Positions 24,940 through 36,900 of a DNA stretch of 64,000 bases are shown here, in pieces; positions within the stretch are counted from its first letter, which is position 1, and each line of letters starts with the position of its first letter. Where the stretch lies: assembly GCA_039720395.1 (NCBI GenBank), contig CM077831.1, forward strand, positions 14,103,803 through 14,167,802, in the 5' to 3' direction. The notes beneath the pieces were generated by a model. That model saw only the letters and a program-made list of their open reading frames with translations, made no database searches and was not told the DNA's origin. The translations under genes were made by a program, and so were the position numbers. Source of the DNA: Liquidambar formosana. Taxonomy: Eukaryota; Streptophyta; Magnoliopsida; Saxifragales; Altingiaceae.

Positions 24940-26480
24940 AGGAAACAAACAACAACAATGAAATCACCCAAAGTCAAAAAAAAAAAAAAAAAAAAAAAAC
25001 ATACTTCTATCATTGTCAATCTCTATCAGAAGCAAGTACCTCAAGCATCACCTATAAAAGTACTTTCTATATGAAAGTACTTTTAAAAACGCTACTACAG
25101 GTAATTATTCATACCTCACAACTTATTAGCTAAAAATTCCACCGAATTACAATAATATTAATTATCATTTACTTATTCTTCTTTAACTCCTATTTATAAC
25201 AATTTACATTCTGACACTATTACAACTACTCTTATACATATTTCAGCCACTCGATTGGGATTCTGGAAAAACATACCTCTATCATTGTCATGTTTTCCCA
25301 GAAACAATCAAGGTTCGTATACTAACTCTTTTAAAACAAACACAATTTACAACATTTAGAAAAATAACCACAATTACACAACTTTCTCACTATCAACAAT
25401 TTATTTTACTAATCATTAAACAAATTATATTTCAAATATTTTCAGTGCGCTGTATAACGACTATACATATAAAGAAGCTAATGCAACCAGTTTGTACCAA
25501 AAAACCAGTGGAACGGCATAGAGAGTTGCATTAGCTCCAATATCTGCATCAATATTATACAGGCAACTCTCTAAACCAACAAAGAGAGCAACGCCATCTC
25601 CCAAATATATATAAGGTAATCGCATTTTACCCTACTTATTCTAATATCTCAATCCATTTAATAACTTTTTTTAAGAAATCATGACAAATTTATCTATTAA
25701 TCAATATCATTTAGCATCACCTAACACAATTAACATTTCTTTATACGCAGATTCAATTCAGGAGAAAGCAGATATTAATAAATACTATATTGATTTGGTT
25801 GAAGACAAAGATATACAATAATTAGTGCTCTTCAAACTCCCACAAGGAGCATGATGAGCTCAAGCGAAAAACTTCACCCATTTCAATTAAGCAATATTTA
25901 TACAAGCACATACTTACAAAATTATATAAAAAAATCAGTTTGCAGATGAACTACAACACAGCAGCAACAAAACTAGCTCTAATAATTTGCTACGATACAA
26001 AATCAAAGTAAGTAACTTCCCTCATATTTTTCATTTATTTAACTACTTTTTCAAAGCAATACATTATCATAACTACATACCTTGTATTTGTTTAGGTACA
26101 TCAAGACTCAAGAACTTGCCAAAGAAGAAATTGCTCTACACAACAACTACAAACCAGCTATTATCAAAATAGCACCATGCATAACAAAAATTCCAACTAC
26201 AAAATCACTGACGAACTCTACAGAACACGATTCCTATTACAATTACTTTGTAATAATTCCTATAACAATTACTTTGTAACAGTTGGCATGTATATATACT
26301 TAAATTTCATTTACCAAGAGATTAAAAAATCTCTTTATAATGTCTATTCTTTACCCAATTATTGTATTTACTTAATTTCTTTTAGTACTCTTTCAACCTC
26401 ACTTATTAAGAAAAAATTTTTTACCTACACATTCAATCACATGCAAAAAACAATACCACATAAAAGCTCATCACCAGCAA
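24940..26480 (+). pseudogene. Exon-like fragments near the Helitron 3' end, possible captured gene
   Basis: Several short blocks are bounded by acceptor-like and donor-like sequences. TTTCAG|CCACTCGATTGGG to ATCAAG|GTTCG spans about 25,246-25,314. Others start after TTTTCAG at 25,446, TACGCAG at 25,750, TTTGCAG at 25,946 and TTTAG at 26,095. The 25,246 block reads LDWDSGKTYLYHCHVFPE. A related phrase (KTYFYHCQ) occurs at about 24,997, suggesting duplication. No domain is recognised and no continuous frame joins the blocks. They may be decayed Helitron exons or fragments captured from a host gene. Confidence 0.3.
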
Positions 26481-26498
26481 TCCTTCAAAAAATACCAG

Positions 26499-26529
26499 GC
26501 ACGCGCCTTGCGCGTGCTTCACTTACTAG
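26499..26529 (+). other. Helitron 3' terminal hairpin and CTAG end
   Basis: GCACGCGC pairs with GCGCGTGC around a short CTT-like loop, then TTCACTTA and CTAG. The next base is T (26,530). This is the classical Helitron 3' terminator: a hairpin about 10 nt before CTRR. Confidence 0.92.
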
Positions 26530-27918
26530 TATATATAAATGTTTCAGTTCTCAATTCGAAAATTTGGTCCAGTCCAATTTTGAAACCTTCTAATTCATGA
26601 ACCAAACTGGATTGTTCAGATTTTATAAATTTAAAACAAGTCTCAAACTGACTACTCTTTGGATCGAATCAGATCAGACTAATTTGCTCAGATCGGTCTG
26701 GTTCTTGGGTCTACCGGAACCATTATTGCACTCCTAACGGCCATATCTCCATACTCCCAAACATGGTATATTGGGGAAATTACAAATTGGTCCTGTTACA
26801 GTAAATAATTACACATGAATACAAATTACTTCTAACTTAATAGTAATTTACTACTATCTTAACTAACAATGACTACAAACTGTAATTATTTACCCGTAGC
26901 CAGAGCAATATGTAATTCTCTTGATACCATATGAGCATATAATTTCTAAAAATATATTTTAACAATGTTGCAATTATACCATGTCAAATTTCACTTCTCA
27001 ACTTTTTCATCATAGGAACGAAAATTGAATTTATCTCATATTTTAATAATTCTTGACTTAATTATTAGTAACCCAAACGTTGTGATTGAAGAAGTCCAAA
27101 TTATTTATAAAATTTCTGAATTGTTTCTATTAACCATAGAATGACGACACATTTTTTTTAATAATTTAACATACATTTATTTTTGAATTTTTCATATTTC
27201 TTTCAAATTATTCCCAATATTTTCTCTAATTACTCCCAAATTACAAACTATGTCAAATAATTTATAAATCTCGATGAAATCCGTCACTACAATCAAGCCA
27301 TGTCAATTTCAATTGGAAATAAAAAAAAGATTAGAAAAAAAGTTGAAAAGAAAAGCATTTTTCTTTAAATTTATTTGGTTGCCTTCAAGTAGATCCAAAC
27401 TGGTCATAGGGTTCTTGCGTCTTAGGTTCAATTTAGATCACTACTCTTCCTTAGGGTCTTATTCGTGGACTTTGTCCTGTAATTACCCACCACCCATTAC
27501 ATATGAGACGGAGGGGATTATATGTGTCTAAAGGGATTAGTCAAATATATATGTAAGCATCTCGGAATCTCTTAATATTAAATAAAATAAAACAAAAAAT
27601 GTAACTTTGATGCTAATTTGGATTGAGAAAATACGTAAACTTAGCATTCCTTGTTATGAGCTTTCCTTTTTGTATAATATGATATAAATAATTAAATATT
27701 GATTCATACATGGATATATGTTTTCCTTGAGTAGTATCCAACACCAATGTTTGCTTTAATTCTGATATTCCATATATATCTTGTACCAGCCACCATCTTG
27801 TCCAATTGTTGTGGCTGGAAATGTTGCCAAACTTCTATTATTTATGCCTTTGTAACAAATGTTAAAAATATAAGCCATTTGGCTTATTTCTCTTGTTGCA
27901 AAAATATATGGCTGGTTT
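26530..27918. other. Host flank between Helitron and Copia-1
   Basis: AT-rich DNA without a credible gene. The stretch 26,546-26,730 has recurrent AACTGG / GGTCTGGTTC / GATCGGTCT phrases of the kind common in degraded plant repeats. The last part, up to the Copia-1 insertion, contains GTTGTGGCTGGAAATGTTGCC and may be part of an old gene, but no model can be supported. Confidence 0.4.
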
Positions 27919-28347
27919 TGTTGTGGTATGTGGAGTCTGATGATATTGGTCAGCAGGATTAACTGGGGGGTTTGGGGGGCGAATCCCCCCAAGGGGGTTC
28001 GGGGGGCATAGCCCCTTGAAGGGGTCGAAAACCCCCGCCGTGCCAAAGGCACGGCCAGCCATACAACATTTTCATACTTTTATGTAGGGGTATTTTAGGT
28101 ATTTTTCCTTGGTTTTATGTTAACCTTAATTACTACGGGTGTTATTTAAGGGGGCTGGCCGTCGGAAGACTTTGTATCTTGTATTCTCTTTTTCGCATCA
28201 GAGCATAGTGAAATTGTGTGTGTGTCATGGACGTACCTTAACTAGAAGGAACCATGTAAATTTCTGTGTTCTTGCTTCTTCAATCATTTCTTTCTTTTCT
28301 TGTTAATCGCTGTGTGTGTGGTAGAAAAATGTTAATTTCTCCCAACA
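27919..28347 (+). repeat. Copia-1 5' LTR (429 bp)
   Basis: Starts TGTTGTGG and ends CCAACA. It carries an unusual GC-rich hairpin block at about 27,965-28,062: G-runs paired with C-runs, then GCCGTGCCAAAGGCACGGC. Much of the block is deleted in the 3' LTR, so the two LTRs have diverged by substitutions plus an indel of about 40 bp. Confidence 0.9.
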
Positions 28348-28380
28348 ACTAGTATCAGAGCTCGGGTTAGAGCAGGAGCG

Positions 28381-29131
28381 ATGGCGGAAGAAATAAAGGT
28401 TAGCATTGAGAAATTCAATGGGAAGAATTTCGGGTTTTGGAAGATGCAAATAGAGGATTACCTCTATCAGAAGAATCTGTATCTTCCACTAGCAGGAAAG
28501 TCGAAGAAGCCAGAGAAGATGACTGAAGAAGAGTGGGAGATACTTGATACGAAAGCCCTAGGTACAGTGTGGCTCAGTCTTGCTGCATCTGTAACCTTTA
28601 ATATCTCGAAAGAGAAGACGACGGTTGATCTAATGGCTGCCCTTTTAGGGATGTATGAAAAACCCTCCGCTTCAAATAAGGTTTTTCTGATGAAGAATCT
28701 ATTTAACATGAAGATGGCTGATAACGGTAGTGTGGCTGAACATCTGAATGAGTTTAACACGGTTACAAGTCAATTGGAATTTGTAAATATCATATTTGAT
28801 GATAAAATAAGGGCTCTTCTCTTTTTATCAAGCCTCTCAGATAGTTGGGATAGTTTGGTGATAGTGGTGAGCAACTCATGTGGATCAGAAAAACTGAAGT
28901 TCAATGATGTTAGGAACGTTATTCTAAGTGAGGAATCTCATTGAAAATCCTCAGGTGAACCATCAGGGGCTGCTTTGAGCACTGAAGACCGTGGAAGGAA
29001 GCCAAACAGAGGAAACAAATCTCGTGGTCGATCCAATTCAAAATCAAGAAGGAGCAAGTCAAAGGCTCCACAAGGAAAGGATGATGGTTGCTGGAATTGT
29101 AGTAAAAAGGGGCACTTCAAACGAGATTGCA
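28381..29131 (+). pseudogene. Copia-1 gag remnant with zinc knuckle
   Basis: ATG at 28,381 opens a UBN2-type Gag: VSIEKFNGKNFGFWKMQIEDYL, then LSLAASVTFNI, then FLMKNLFNMKM and LNEFNTVTSQLE. An in-frame TGA at 28,942-28,944 interrupts it. The frame then continues through a basic RGRSNSKSRRSKSK region to the knuckle CWNCSKKGHFKRDC (CX2CX4HX4C). It stops at about 29,131, where the family X LTR begins. The TGA lies where a CGA would fit, consistent with decay by C-to-T change. Confidence 0.85.
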
Positions 29132-31424
29132 TGTGGACCCTAAAAAAGTGGCCTACGTCGGGTTGAAAAGGGAGTCACCACCTCATTTTTTAAAGGAAAA
29201 GAAGAAAACCCTAAAATGTTTTATTTTCCAAAACAAGTGACTCCATGCTTAAAATGGTAAGGCAAAAGATCTTTTGAAAATCAAAGATTGTGGATTCGGA
29301 GGCTAAGTTACGATATGGGAAGGTTCTAGGCAATGCCTATAGGCACCCATATCGCCCTAATTGGTATTTTAATTTAATTGGGCTAAATCAATGTCTTAAA
29401 CGCACAAGAATTAACAATTATCATCACAAGACAGCATGCATATCATCCATTCATTCATTCACATAAGCAAGTAAATCAAAGAAAAAGAGAAAAGAGAAAG
29501 ACAGGATAGAAAACCTAGGATACTTAGTATCCTAGGGCGGACTTGAACCTCACGAAGAGCGCGTACGTACCATGCATGGAAATACATGGATCAAAGTCCA
29601 CGTAGTTCAAAAGGGAATAGGGTTATAACCTAATAAAGGCCTATGGTAAACCCTAAGTTTCCTTTCAAGAGAAATATGGTAAGTTTCCAAAAATAAATGA
29701 TTCTTAAAAGCTCTTTAGAAAGTATGGAATTTCAATGAAGATAGAAACTTTCATTTAAAAAATGTATTCTTTTATGAAAGGAAACTATAAGAATTGCCAG
29801 ATCCCCCTATTAAGAAATAACCCTAGGAGGGAGAAAGAGAAAGTTTTAAGGAAAGGAAAGAAAGGTGAATTAGGGCACCTTCATACCCAACTTACCTTGA
29901 GCAAAAGCAACCTATCAAAATAACCACCCTATTGCATAAGGTAATTACTTTATTTGCAAGATTTCATCTCGCAATAGCCAAAATAATCACCCCACATTGG
30001 TGGGGTAATTGCACCTGTCATATCCCACTTTCTATAGGTTTGTACCTGTTAAGCACCTGCAATTTGCATGCAAAACACACCAAAAACACCAACTAACCAA
30101 CCTAGTTTCTAAGTAAGTAATTATCATGCTTAAACATAGGCTATCACATGCTCAAAATATGTCATTAAGGATAGTAAACAAATCTGGACAGAATTGAAAT
30201 AAGACTCAAAATCACCCACAAGTCATGTAAATAACATGAATCATGAACTAACAAAAACCCTAATTTAGCCCTATATGCAATGACATGCAAAAAACCCTAA
30301 AATCAACTATATGAATGCAGAAAATATCATAGTTTTCTAATATGCAACACATATACAGCAACTATGAAGAAAAACCAAAGAAAATCCCTAAGCTACCATG
30401 CTATATGCAACTTTCTTAAAATAAGGATGAATGAAACCCTAGAATCACAATTGTGCATAAAATCACATAAAATAACTATAAATCATGCAAAACCAAATAT
30501 GAAAAGCCTTCTAATCATGCATATTAACCAATAGAAGCATCAACATATGATAAAGATATAGGCTTGCACATGAAATATAGCTATTCTAAGCAAAACCCCT
30601 ATTTCAGCACAAAAGAAACCCTAGAATCCCAACTTCACATGAAATCACATGAAACAACCCTCTAGCATGCAAAACAGCCCCTAAACATCATCCTAATCAT
30701 GCATATAATCTAATAGAAGCATCATCACATGATAAAAATATATGCTTTAATATGCAAAAGAGTTATTTCATGTAGAAAACTAATTTCAGCACCATGGAAA
30801 CCTAGAATCACAAACTGACATAAAATCTCATGGAATAATACTATAACATGCATAACTAATCATGAATGATATTTTTATCACATATATTAACCAGTAGAGG
30901 CATCAACATATGATAAAAATACTAACTTGAACATGCATTAGAATTATTCTAAGTGAAAACCTAGTTTCAACATGAAAGAGAGGGAGGTATACCTATGGTG
31001 GAGTTCACTTGCTGCTGTAGAGACTCTTTCTCCTCTTATGAACTGTTGGAAACACTCTCCTTCAAGCCTCCAAACAAAGCTCCAGCCCTCCTCCAAGCTC
31101 TCTCTCTCACTCTCTCACTCACAAATTAAGTTAAACTACCCTAAGGATGGCTATAATTGCCTCTAGGTGCCTCCAAGTCTCTCCAAGTGCCTCTCCTAAT
31201 GCTGAAGTATAAAGGGGTATTTATAGAGATTGAGCGGAATCCCTTAATGGTTGGGATTAAAAGCCTAGATATTGATCCAAGGGTTCTTAGAGACTCCCTT
31301 GGGGCTCAAGTAGGTTAATTAGGGTTAAAAATAAGGTGGAATGGTGGCTGGAGGTGGACAAGTTTGAGAAAATAGGGAGGGATCCGCTTTAGCACTTCAA
31401 AAATGGAAAGTGGCTAGGGTGACC

Positions 31425-31515
31425 ACCTAGCGTTGGGCGGCTGACCACCTGGGCTTGGGCGGCTGACCACTTGGGCTGGGCGGTTAGCCACCAAGCGCCA
31501 AGTGGTCACCCGAGC
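31425..31515. repeat. GC-rich minisatellite inside family X LTR
   Basis: Repeated GGGCGGCTGACCACCTGG-like units of about 22 bp in copy I. Equivalents occur at 33,675-33,742 (copy II, interrupted by Copia-2) and at 41,820-41,900 just outside copy III. It stands out from the AT-rich surroundings. Confidence 0.7.
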
Positions 31516-33742
31516 GCGTCATCAGCAATTGCCATTTTCGCACTCTTTTGCCTTCCAAATGTGTTTTAGGGCTCAAATCAACTCCAATTTTGACGAAACA
31601 AAAGCCAAAACGACCGTGTTTCGAAGGGGAATGTAATTTGAGTCACTTGAGGGCAAAAAACCCTAGCCATGGCTGCATGGTTAAGTCTTACAAAGACGGT
31701 TAGTCGCTATGTCCTACCGTTGCTTAGATTAGGTATGCACATAGGTGTGAACCCCGGAAATCGGGCCCACAAGGGGTTTAAAAGGAAAATAGGTATTGGT
31801 TGAAAAAGAGAAGGAAAGAAGTCGCCACCTTATTTTTTAAAGGAAACAAGGAAAACCTTAAAACCATTTTGTTTTAAAGAAAACAATTTGAATGACTCCA
31901 TGTTTAAAAAGGAAAGGCAAAAATAGTCTTTTGGAAACTAAAAAAATCGGGGATTCAGAGGCTAAGTTATGACATGGGAAGGTTCTAGGTAAAGCCTATA
32001 GGCACCCATGTCACCTTTTCGGTCTCTCGGTTTATTTGGGCTAAATTAAGATCTTTCCATACAAAAATCAGCAAGTATATCATCACAAGAATTGCATACA
32101 TATCATATATTTCATTCATCCATCCATGCATAATAAGTAAGATAAAAAAAAATAAAATACAAAAAAAAACCTAGGATACTTGGATCCTAGAACGGACTTG
32201 AGCCTCACGAAGAGCGCCTACGTACCACGCAACAAAATACATGGATCAAAGTCCACGTAGTTCGATTAGAATAGGGTTAAATCCTAATACAAACCTATGG
32301 TTAAAACCCTAGGTTTCCTTATTTGAAAGAGGATTGAATATAATAGAAAAACCAAATTTGAATTTAGAAAGAATTCCACAAGATGGATACTTTAATAAAA
32401 ACCAGAATTTTATTAGTGAAGGAAACCTTTGATTAAGACCATTGAATCATATTAAGAATTAACCCTAGGGAGGGAGAAGGGAAAGAGTAAGGAAGAGAGG
32501 TGAATTGGGGTACCTTCACACCCACTTACCTGAGCACAATAGCTCCAAGCATTAACAATTTCAAGCAATGGTAGCCCTATTTGCCATAGGACAATTACTA
32601 CACCTATTTGCACCCTTACACGTACTCAAAACCATACAAAAATAACGATATGCAAATCTGGACAGAATGGTATTATGGCCTAAAATCATCCACTAAACAT
32701 GCTAACAGCAAAAACAGCGAACTTTCATAAGCCCTAACACAATCCTAGAACCATATCATGCATAACAAACCCTAGAAATCAACTAACATGCATGCAAAAA
32801 CATCATAGTTATTCCATATGTAAAACATATACAGCAACTATGAAGAAAAACCAATAAAAAGTCTAAACTAACATGCTGTATGAAAACTAACCTAAAATAA
32901 GGACACTAAAAACCCTAAACTCACAAACATGCTTGAAAACACACAAAACAAACTCTAAACATGCTAAAAATAAACTAAACAGAACTTAAATCATGCATAT
33001 TAACTAACTAAAGCAATAGAACATGATAAAAATCCTAACTTTAACAAACAATGACACTACTCTAACACAAGGACAACAGAAGCACTAGAATCACAACTAT
33101 GCATAAAAACACATAGGACAGCCCTAAAGCATGCTAAACTCATGATAAATAGTAGGCATTTCATGTATATTAACTAGCTAGAGTGTTAATACATGATAAA
33201 AATGCTACCTTTAACATGCAATAGGCCTATTCTATATGAAAACCTATATTTAGCATAAAGAAGGAGTGAGGAATACCTTAGGAAGAAGCTTCCTTGCTAC
33301 TGTAGAGACTCTCTCTTCCTCTTATGGATGACTTGAACCAATGTTCTCCAAGGCTACAGCAAGAACTCCAGCTCTCCTTCAAATCTCTCTCTCTTATTCT
33401 CTCTCAAACACTTAGGTTTTTAGGCATCAAGTGGCTCCCCTTGTGCTGAAGCATAGGGGGTATTTATAGACTTCAATTAGGATAAACCAATGGCTAGGAT
33501 TAAAACCCTAAAAATTAATCCGAGGGCTATTAGAGACCCCCTTGGGGCTTAAGTAACTCAGAAGTTACCAAAAAGTAGAAGGAAACTCGTCCAAAAGAGT
33601 CCTTGTTCGTCAAAATAGGAAGAAATCCGCTTCAGCAAGGAAGCATAGAGCAAATAGGAAAGTGCTCTTGAGTGACCACCAAGGCCTGGGCAGCTAGCCA
33701 CCTGGGCCCAGGCGGCTAGCCGCCCGGGGCTGGGTGGTCACC

Positions 33743-33900
33743 TGTTAACACATGTGATGTGTTTGGCATGATATGTGTAATCTTTGATTTTCCACCTTAC
33801 CTTATTTGCACATTGTATCTCCTTATAAATACTCATGTACAATCCTAATACATAGGTGTGAATAATATACAATCTCTTTCAATATATTCTTGGTTTAAGT
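33743..33900 (+). repeat. Copia-2 5' LTR (158 bp)
   Basis: Starts TGTTAACACATGTGATG and ends CTTGGTTTAAGT, an atypical end without CA. The end is fixed by the TSD and by identity with the right LTR. A TATAAATA box is seen at about 33,813. Confidence 0.9.
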
Positions 33901-33931
33901 TGGTATCAGAGCCGCTCTCTCTACCTTGGCC

Positions 33932-36900
33932 ATGGCTTCCTCAAGTTCTCAATCTGCTACTTCCTCTCCCGACTCTACCATTCAACCCACTTCTTCCTCA
34001 AGTCCCAACCCTTCCCCACAGCCCTCTCTCCATAATGCTCACCACTTTATCTCTCTTAAACTCTCCTCCACCAATTTTTTGTATTGGAAAACCCAACTTT
34101 TTCCCTATCTCCGTGGCCAAGATCTCATTGGGTTTATTGATGGCTCCACTCCCTGTCCACCCTCCACTATTACTGTTGATGGCCACCAAGTTGTCAATCC
34201 GGCACATCTAGATTGGACCCGCCAAGATCAACTCATCATGAGTCTCCTCATTGCCTCCTTATCTGAAGATGTCATTCCTCTTGTGGTTGGCCTAGATACC
34301 TCTCGACAGGTCTACACCACGCTTGAAACCTCTCTTGCCTCTGCCTCCAATACCCGGATCATGCAACTTCACATGAACTTGCAAAACTTGAAGCAAGACG
34401 ACAAGCCAATCTCTACTTACCTTCAACAAGCAAAGTCCTATGCCGATGCCTTAACTACTGCAAGTCGTCCCCTCTCCTTAGCTGATCTCAATCTCTATAT
34501 TCTCAAAGGTCTTCGCCCCGAATTCAAGGATCTTGTCACCACCTTGACTGCTCGCCCGGAGCCCACTCCGTTTGCTGAACTTCATAGTCTTCTTCTCAGT
34601 CATGAATTCCTGAATGCCGGATCTATTGGCTCTCTCACCATTTCACCACCTTCTGAGCCCCCACCGCCCTCTGCCAATGTTGCTCACCGTAGTTCCAACC
34701 CCACTCATCACCGCGGGCGCGGTCGCTCAAACCATTCGCGCGGTCGTGGTCGTGGTCGTGGTCGTGGTGGCCACTTTTCTCCCCAATTTTCTGGCCCTTC
34801 GCATGCTGATTTTTACTCTTATGGTTCTACACGGCCTCGATGTCAAATCTGTAATGGCTCCAATCATCCTGCGGTCAACTGCTATCATCGCTTCACTCAT
34901 ACCTTCCCTCCATCTGCAAATCTGGCTATGTACAACCCCATGCCCCAGGAATGGTTCCCTGATACCGGTGCTACCCATCATGTCACCCCGGATCTCGCCA
35001 ATTTATCCCATCATGATGAATACAGAGGTACTGATCAAATTCGTGTTGGCAATGGTAAGGGTTTACCCATCTCTCATATTGGTTCCACCACTCTTAAAAC
35101 CCCTTCTTCTTCCTTTCTCCTTTCTAATATTCTTCATGTTCCCCAAATCACCAAACCTTTACTTTCTGTTCATCAATTCACTAAAGATAATGGTTGCTTT
35201 TTTGAATTTCATCCTTCTCATTTTCTTGTTAAGGATCAGGTTTCCCAGAAAACACTCCTCCGCGGGTCGAATGAAGCCGGTCTTTACAAATTCCATGCCT
35301 CTCCACCTTCGCGTCCTGTGTTCCCCTCTGTTCTTGCTGCTGAACGTGTGTCTTCTGATTGCTGGCATCGTCGTTTGGGTCATCCTCATCTTCGTGTTCT
35401 TCATCAAATTATCAAGTCTCACAATTTGCCATGCTCTTCTAATAAATTAAGCACTTTATGTACTGCTTGTCAGCTTGGCAAAAGTTCTCGATTGTCTTTA
35501 CCTGTTACAGGGACAATTAGTTCGTCACCCTTAGATCTTGTTTTCACTGATGTATGGGGTCCTTCCCCGGTTTTATCTAGTGAGGGTCATCGTTATTTTG
35601 TCATTTTTCTGGATGATTATTCAAAGTATTTGTGGTATTTTCCAATGGCTCAGAAATCTGATGTGTTTGGCATTTTCATTAATTTTCAATCCATGGTTGA
35701 ACGACAATTTAATTCTAAAATCAAAGTTGTTCAATCCGATTAGGGTGGTGAATACCGGACACTGTCCAAATTTTTTAGTACTTGTGGCATTCTCCATCGT
35801 CTACCATGCCCTTATACCCATGAACAAAATGGTTCAATTGAACGCCGTAATCGTCATATTGTTGAAACTGGGTTGGCATTACTTGCCCATGCTAATGTTC
35901 CACGCCGTTTTTGGCAATTTGCGTTTGAGACCGCTGTTTACCTCATCAATCGCATGCCAAGCTCGGTTTCCAATCATGTGTCGCCTTTTCAACGTGTTTT
36001 CAATAGGCCACCAAATTACCTTTTTCTCAAAGTTTTTGGTTGCTTGTGTTTTCCTTATTTGAGTCCCTACAATCGCCACAAAATTGATTTCCGTTCCACT
36101 CCATGTGTCTTTTTGGGCTATAGTCCTCGTCACTTAGGCTACCGTTGTCTTCACCAACCCACCGGTCGTCTATACATTGCTAGACATGTCCGCTTTGATG
36201 AATTTTCTTTTCCCTTTTCTGGACCCTCCATTTTAGGCCCTCTTCCTAATTTTTCTCCACCCAAAGGTCCACCCACCAATCCCTATTTTTCCTATCCTGG
36301 TCCTTGGCTTACGGCCTCCCTTTTTCCACCAAAACCAATTCCTTCCTTCCCACTAAATTCGGTCCAGTCAACCCCTACAAAATCTCCACCAAATTCTCTT
36401 CCTCATTTATCTCCCCTTCCACCGTCCAATCAACAACAAGATTCCCACCAACCTTCCATGTCCCCCCTCCCTATTATATCTCCCTCACCAAATCTCACGT
36501 CCCTTTCCTTCCCTATTTTGTCTCAGCCCACAACTTCTCCTCCAATCTCTCCTAATTGTAACGTTCCACCAATCTCCTCTCCTCAAATTTCTCCTTCCCA
36601 AAACGGGCCCACATCTTCCCAAATCCCTCCATTCTCTCCTTCCCATATTCCACAAAATTTATCTCCTTCCAATTCTTTGTCCACTAATAATTCCCCTACC
36701 CCCACCAACTCCTCTCCCTCTCGGTTTACTATTCATAATTCCCAAGGCCTTCCCCTAATTGTGGACTTACCTCACTTACCTCCCCCATCTCCCCCACTCA
36801 ATCCTCCACTTCGCACTCACCATATGATCCTTCGTCACATGACCCCTAACCCACCCACTGCCTTGCTTACACTCCCTGAATCCTCTGTCCATTCTTCTCC

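Larger units (their letters stand above)
1808..26529 (+). mobile_element. Autonomous Helitron, about 24.7 kb, with Rep/helicase and RPA-like genes
   Basis: The 3' end is textbook. A GC hairpin (GCACGCGCCTTGCGCGTGC, 26,499-26,517) is followed by a short spacer and CTAG at 26,526-26,529, then host T. The proposed 5' end is TC at 1808 (TCTATTACCCTTTAAAAGAG), preceded by host A. It resembles known plant Helitron starts with TCTAT and TTAAAAG. Removing the element would restore TTTATATATA|TATATATAAATG, a simple AT target, as expected because Helitrons insert between A and T without duplicating the site. Inside are an intact Rep/PIF1 helicase gene (7,705-13,690) and an intact RPA-like gene (15,320-18,383), both in the same direction as the ends. 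The 3' end is confident. The 5' end is an inference from motif and orientation, so the true element could be shorter on the left. Confidence 0.8.

Noticed and set aside
34614..35450. 278-codon open frame overlapping Copia-2 gag-pol in another frame
   Set aside because: Shadow of the real gag-pol frame; composition is a hydrophobic by-product with no motifs.
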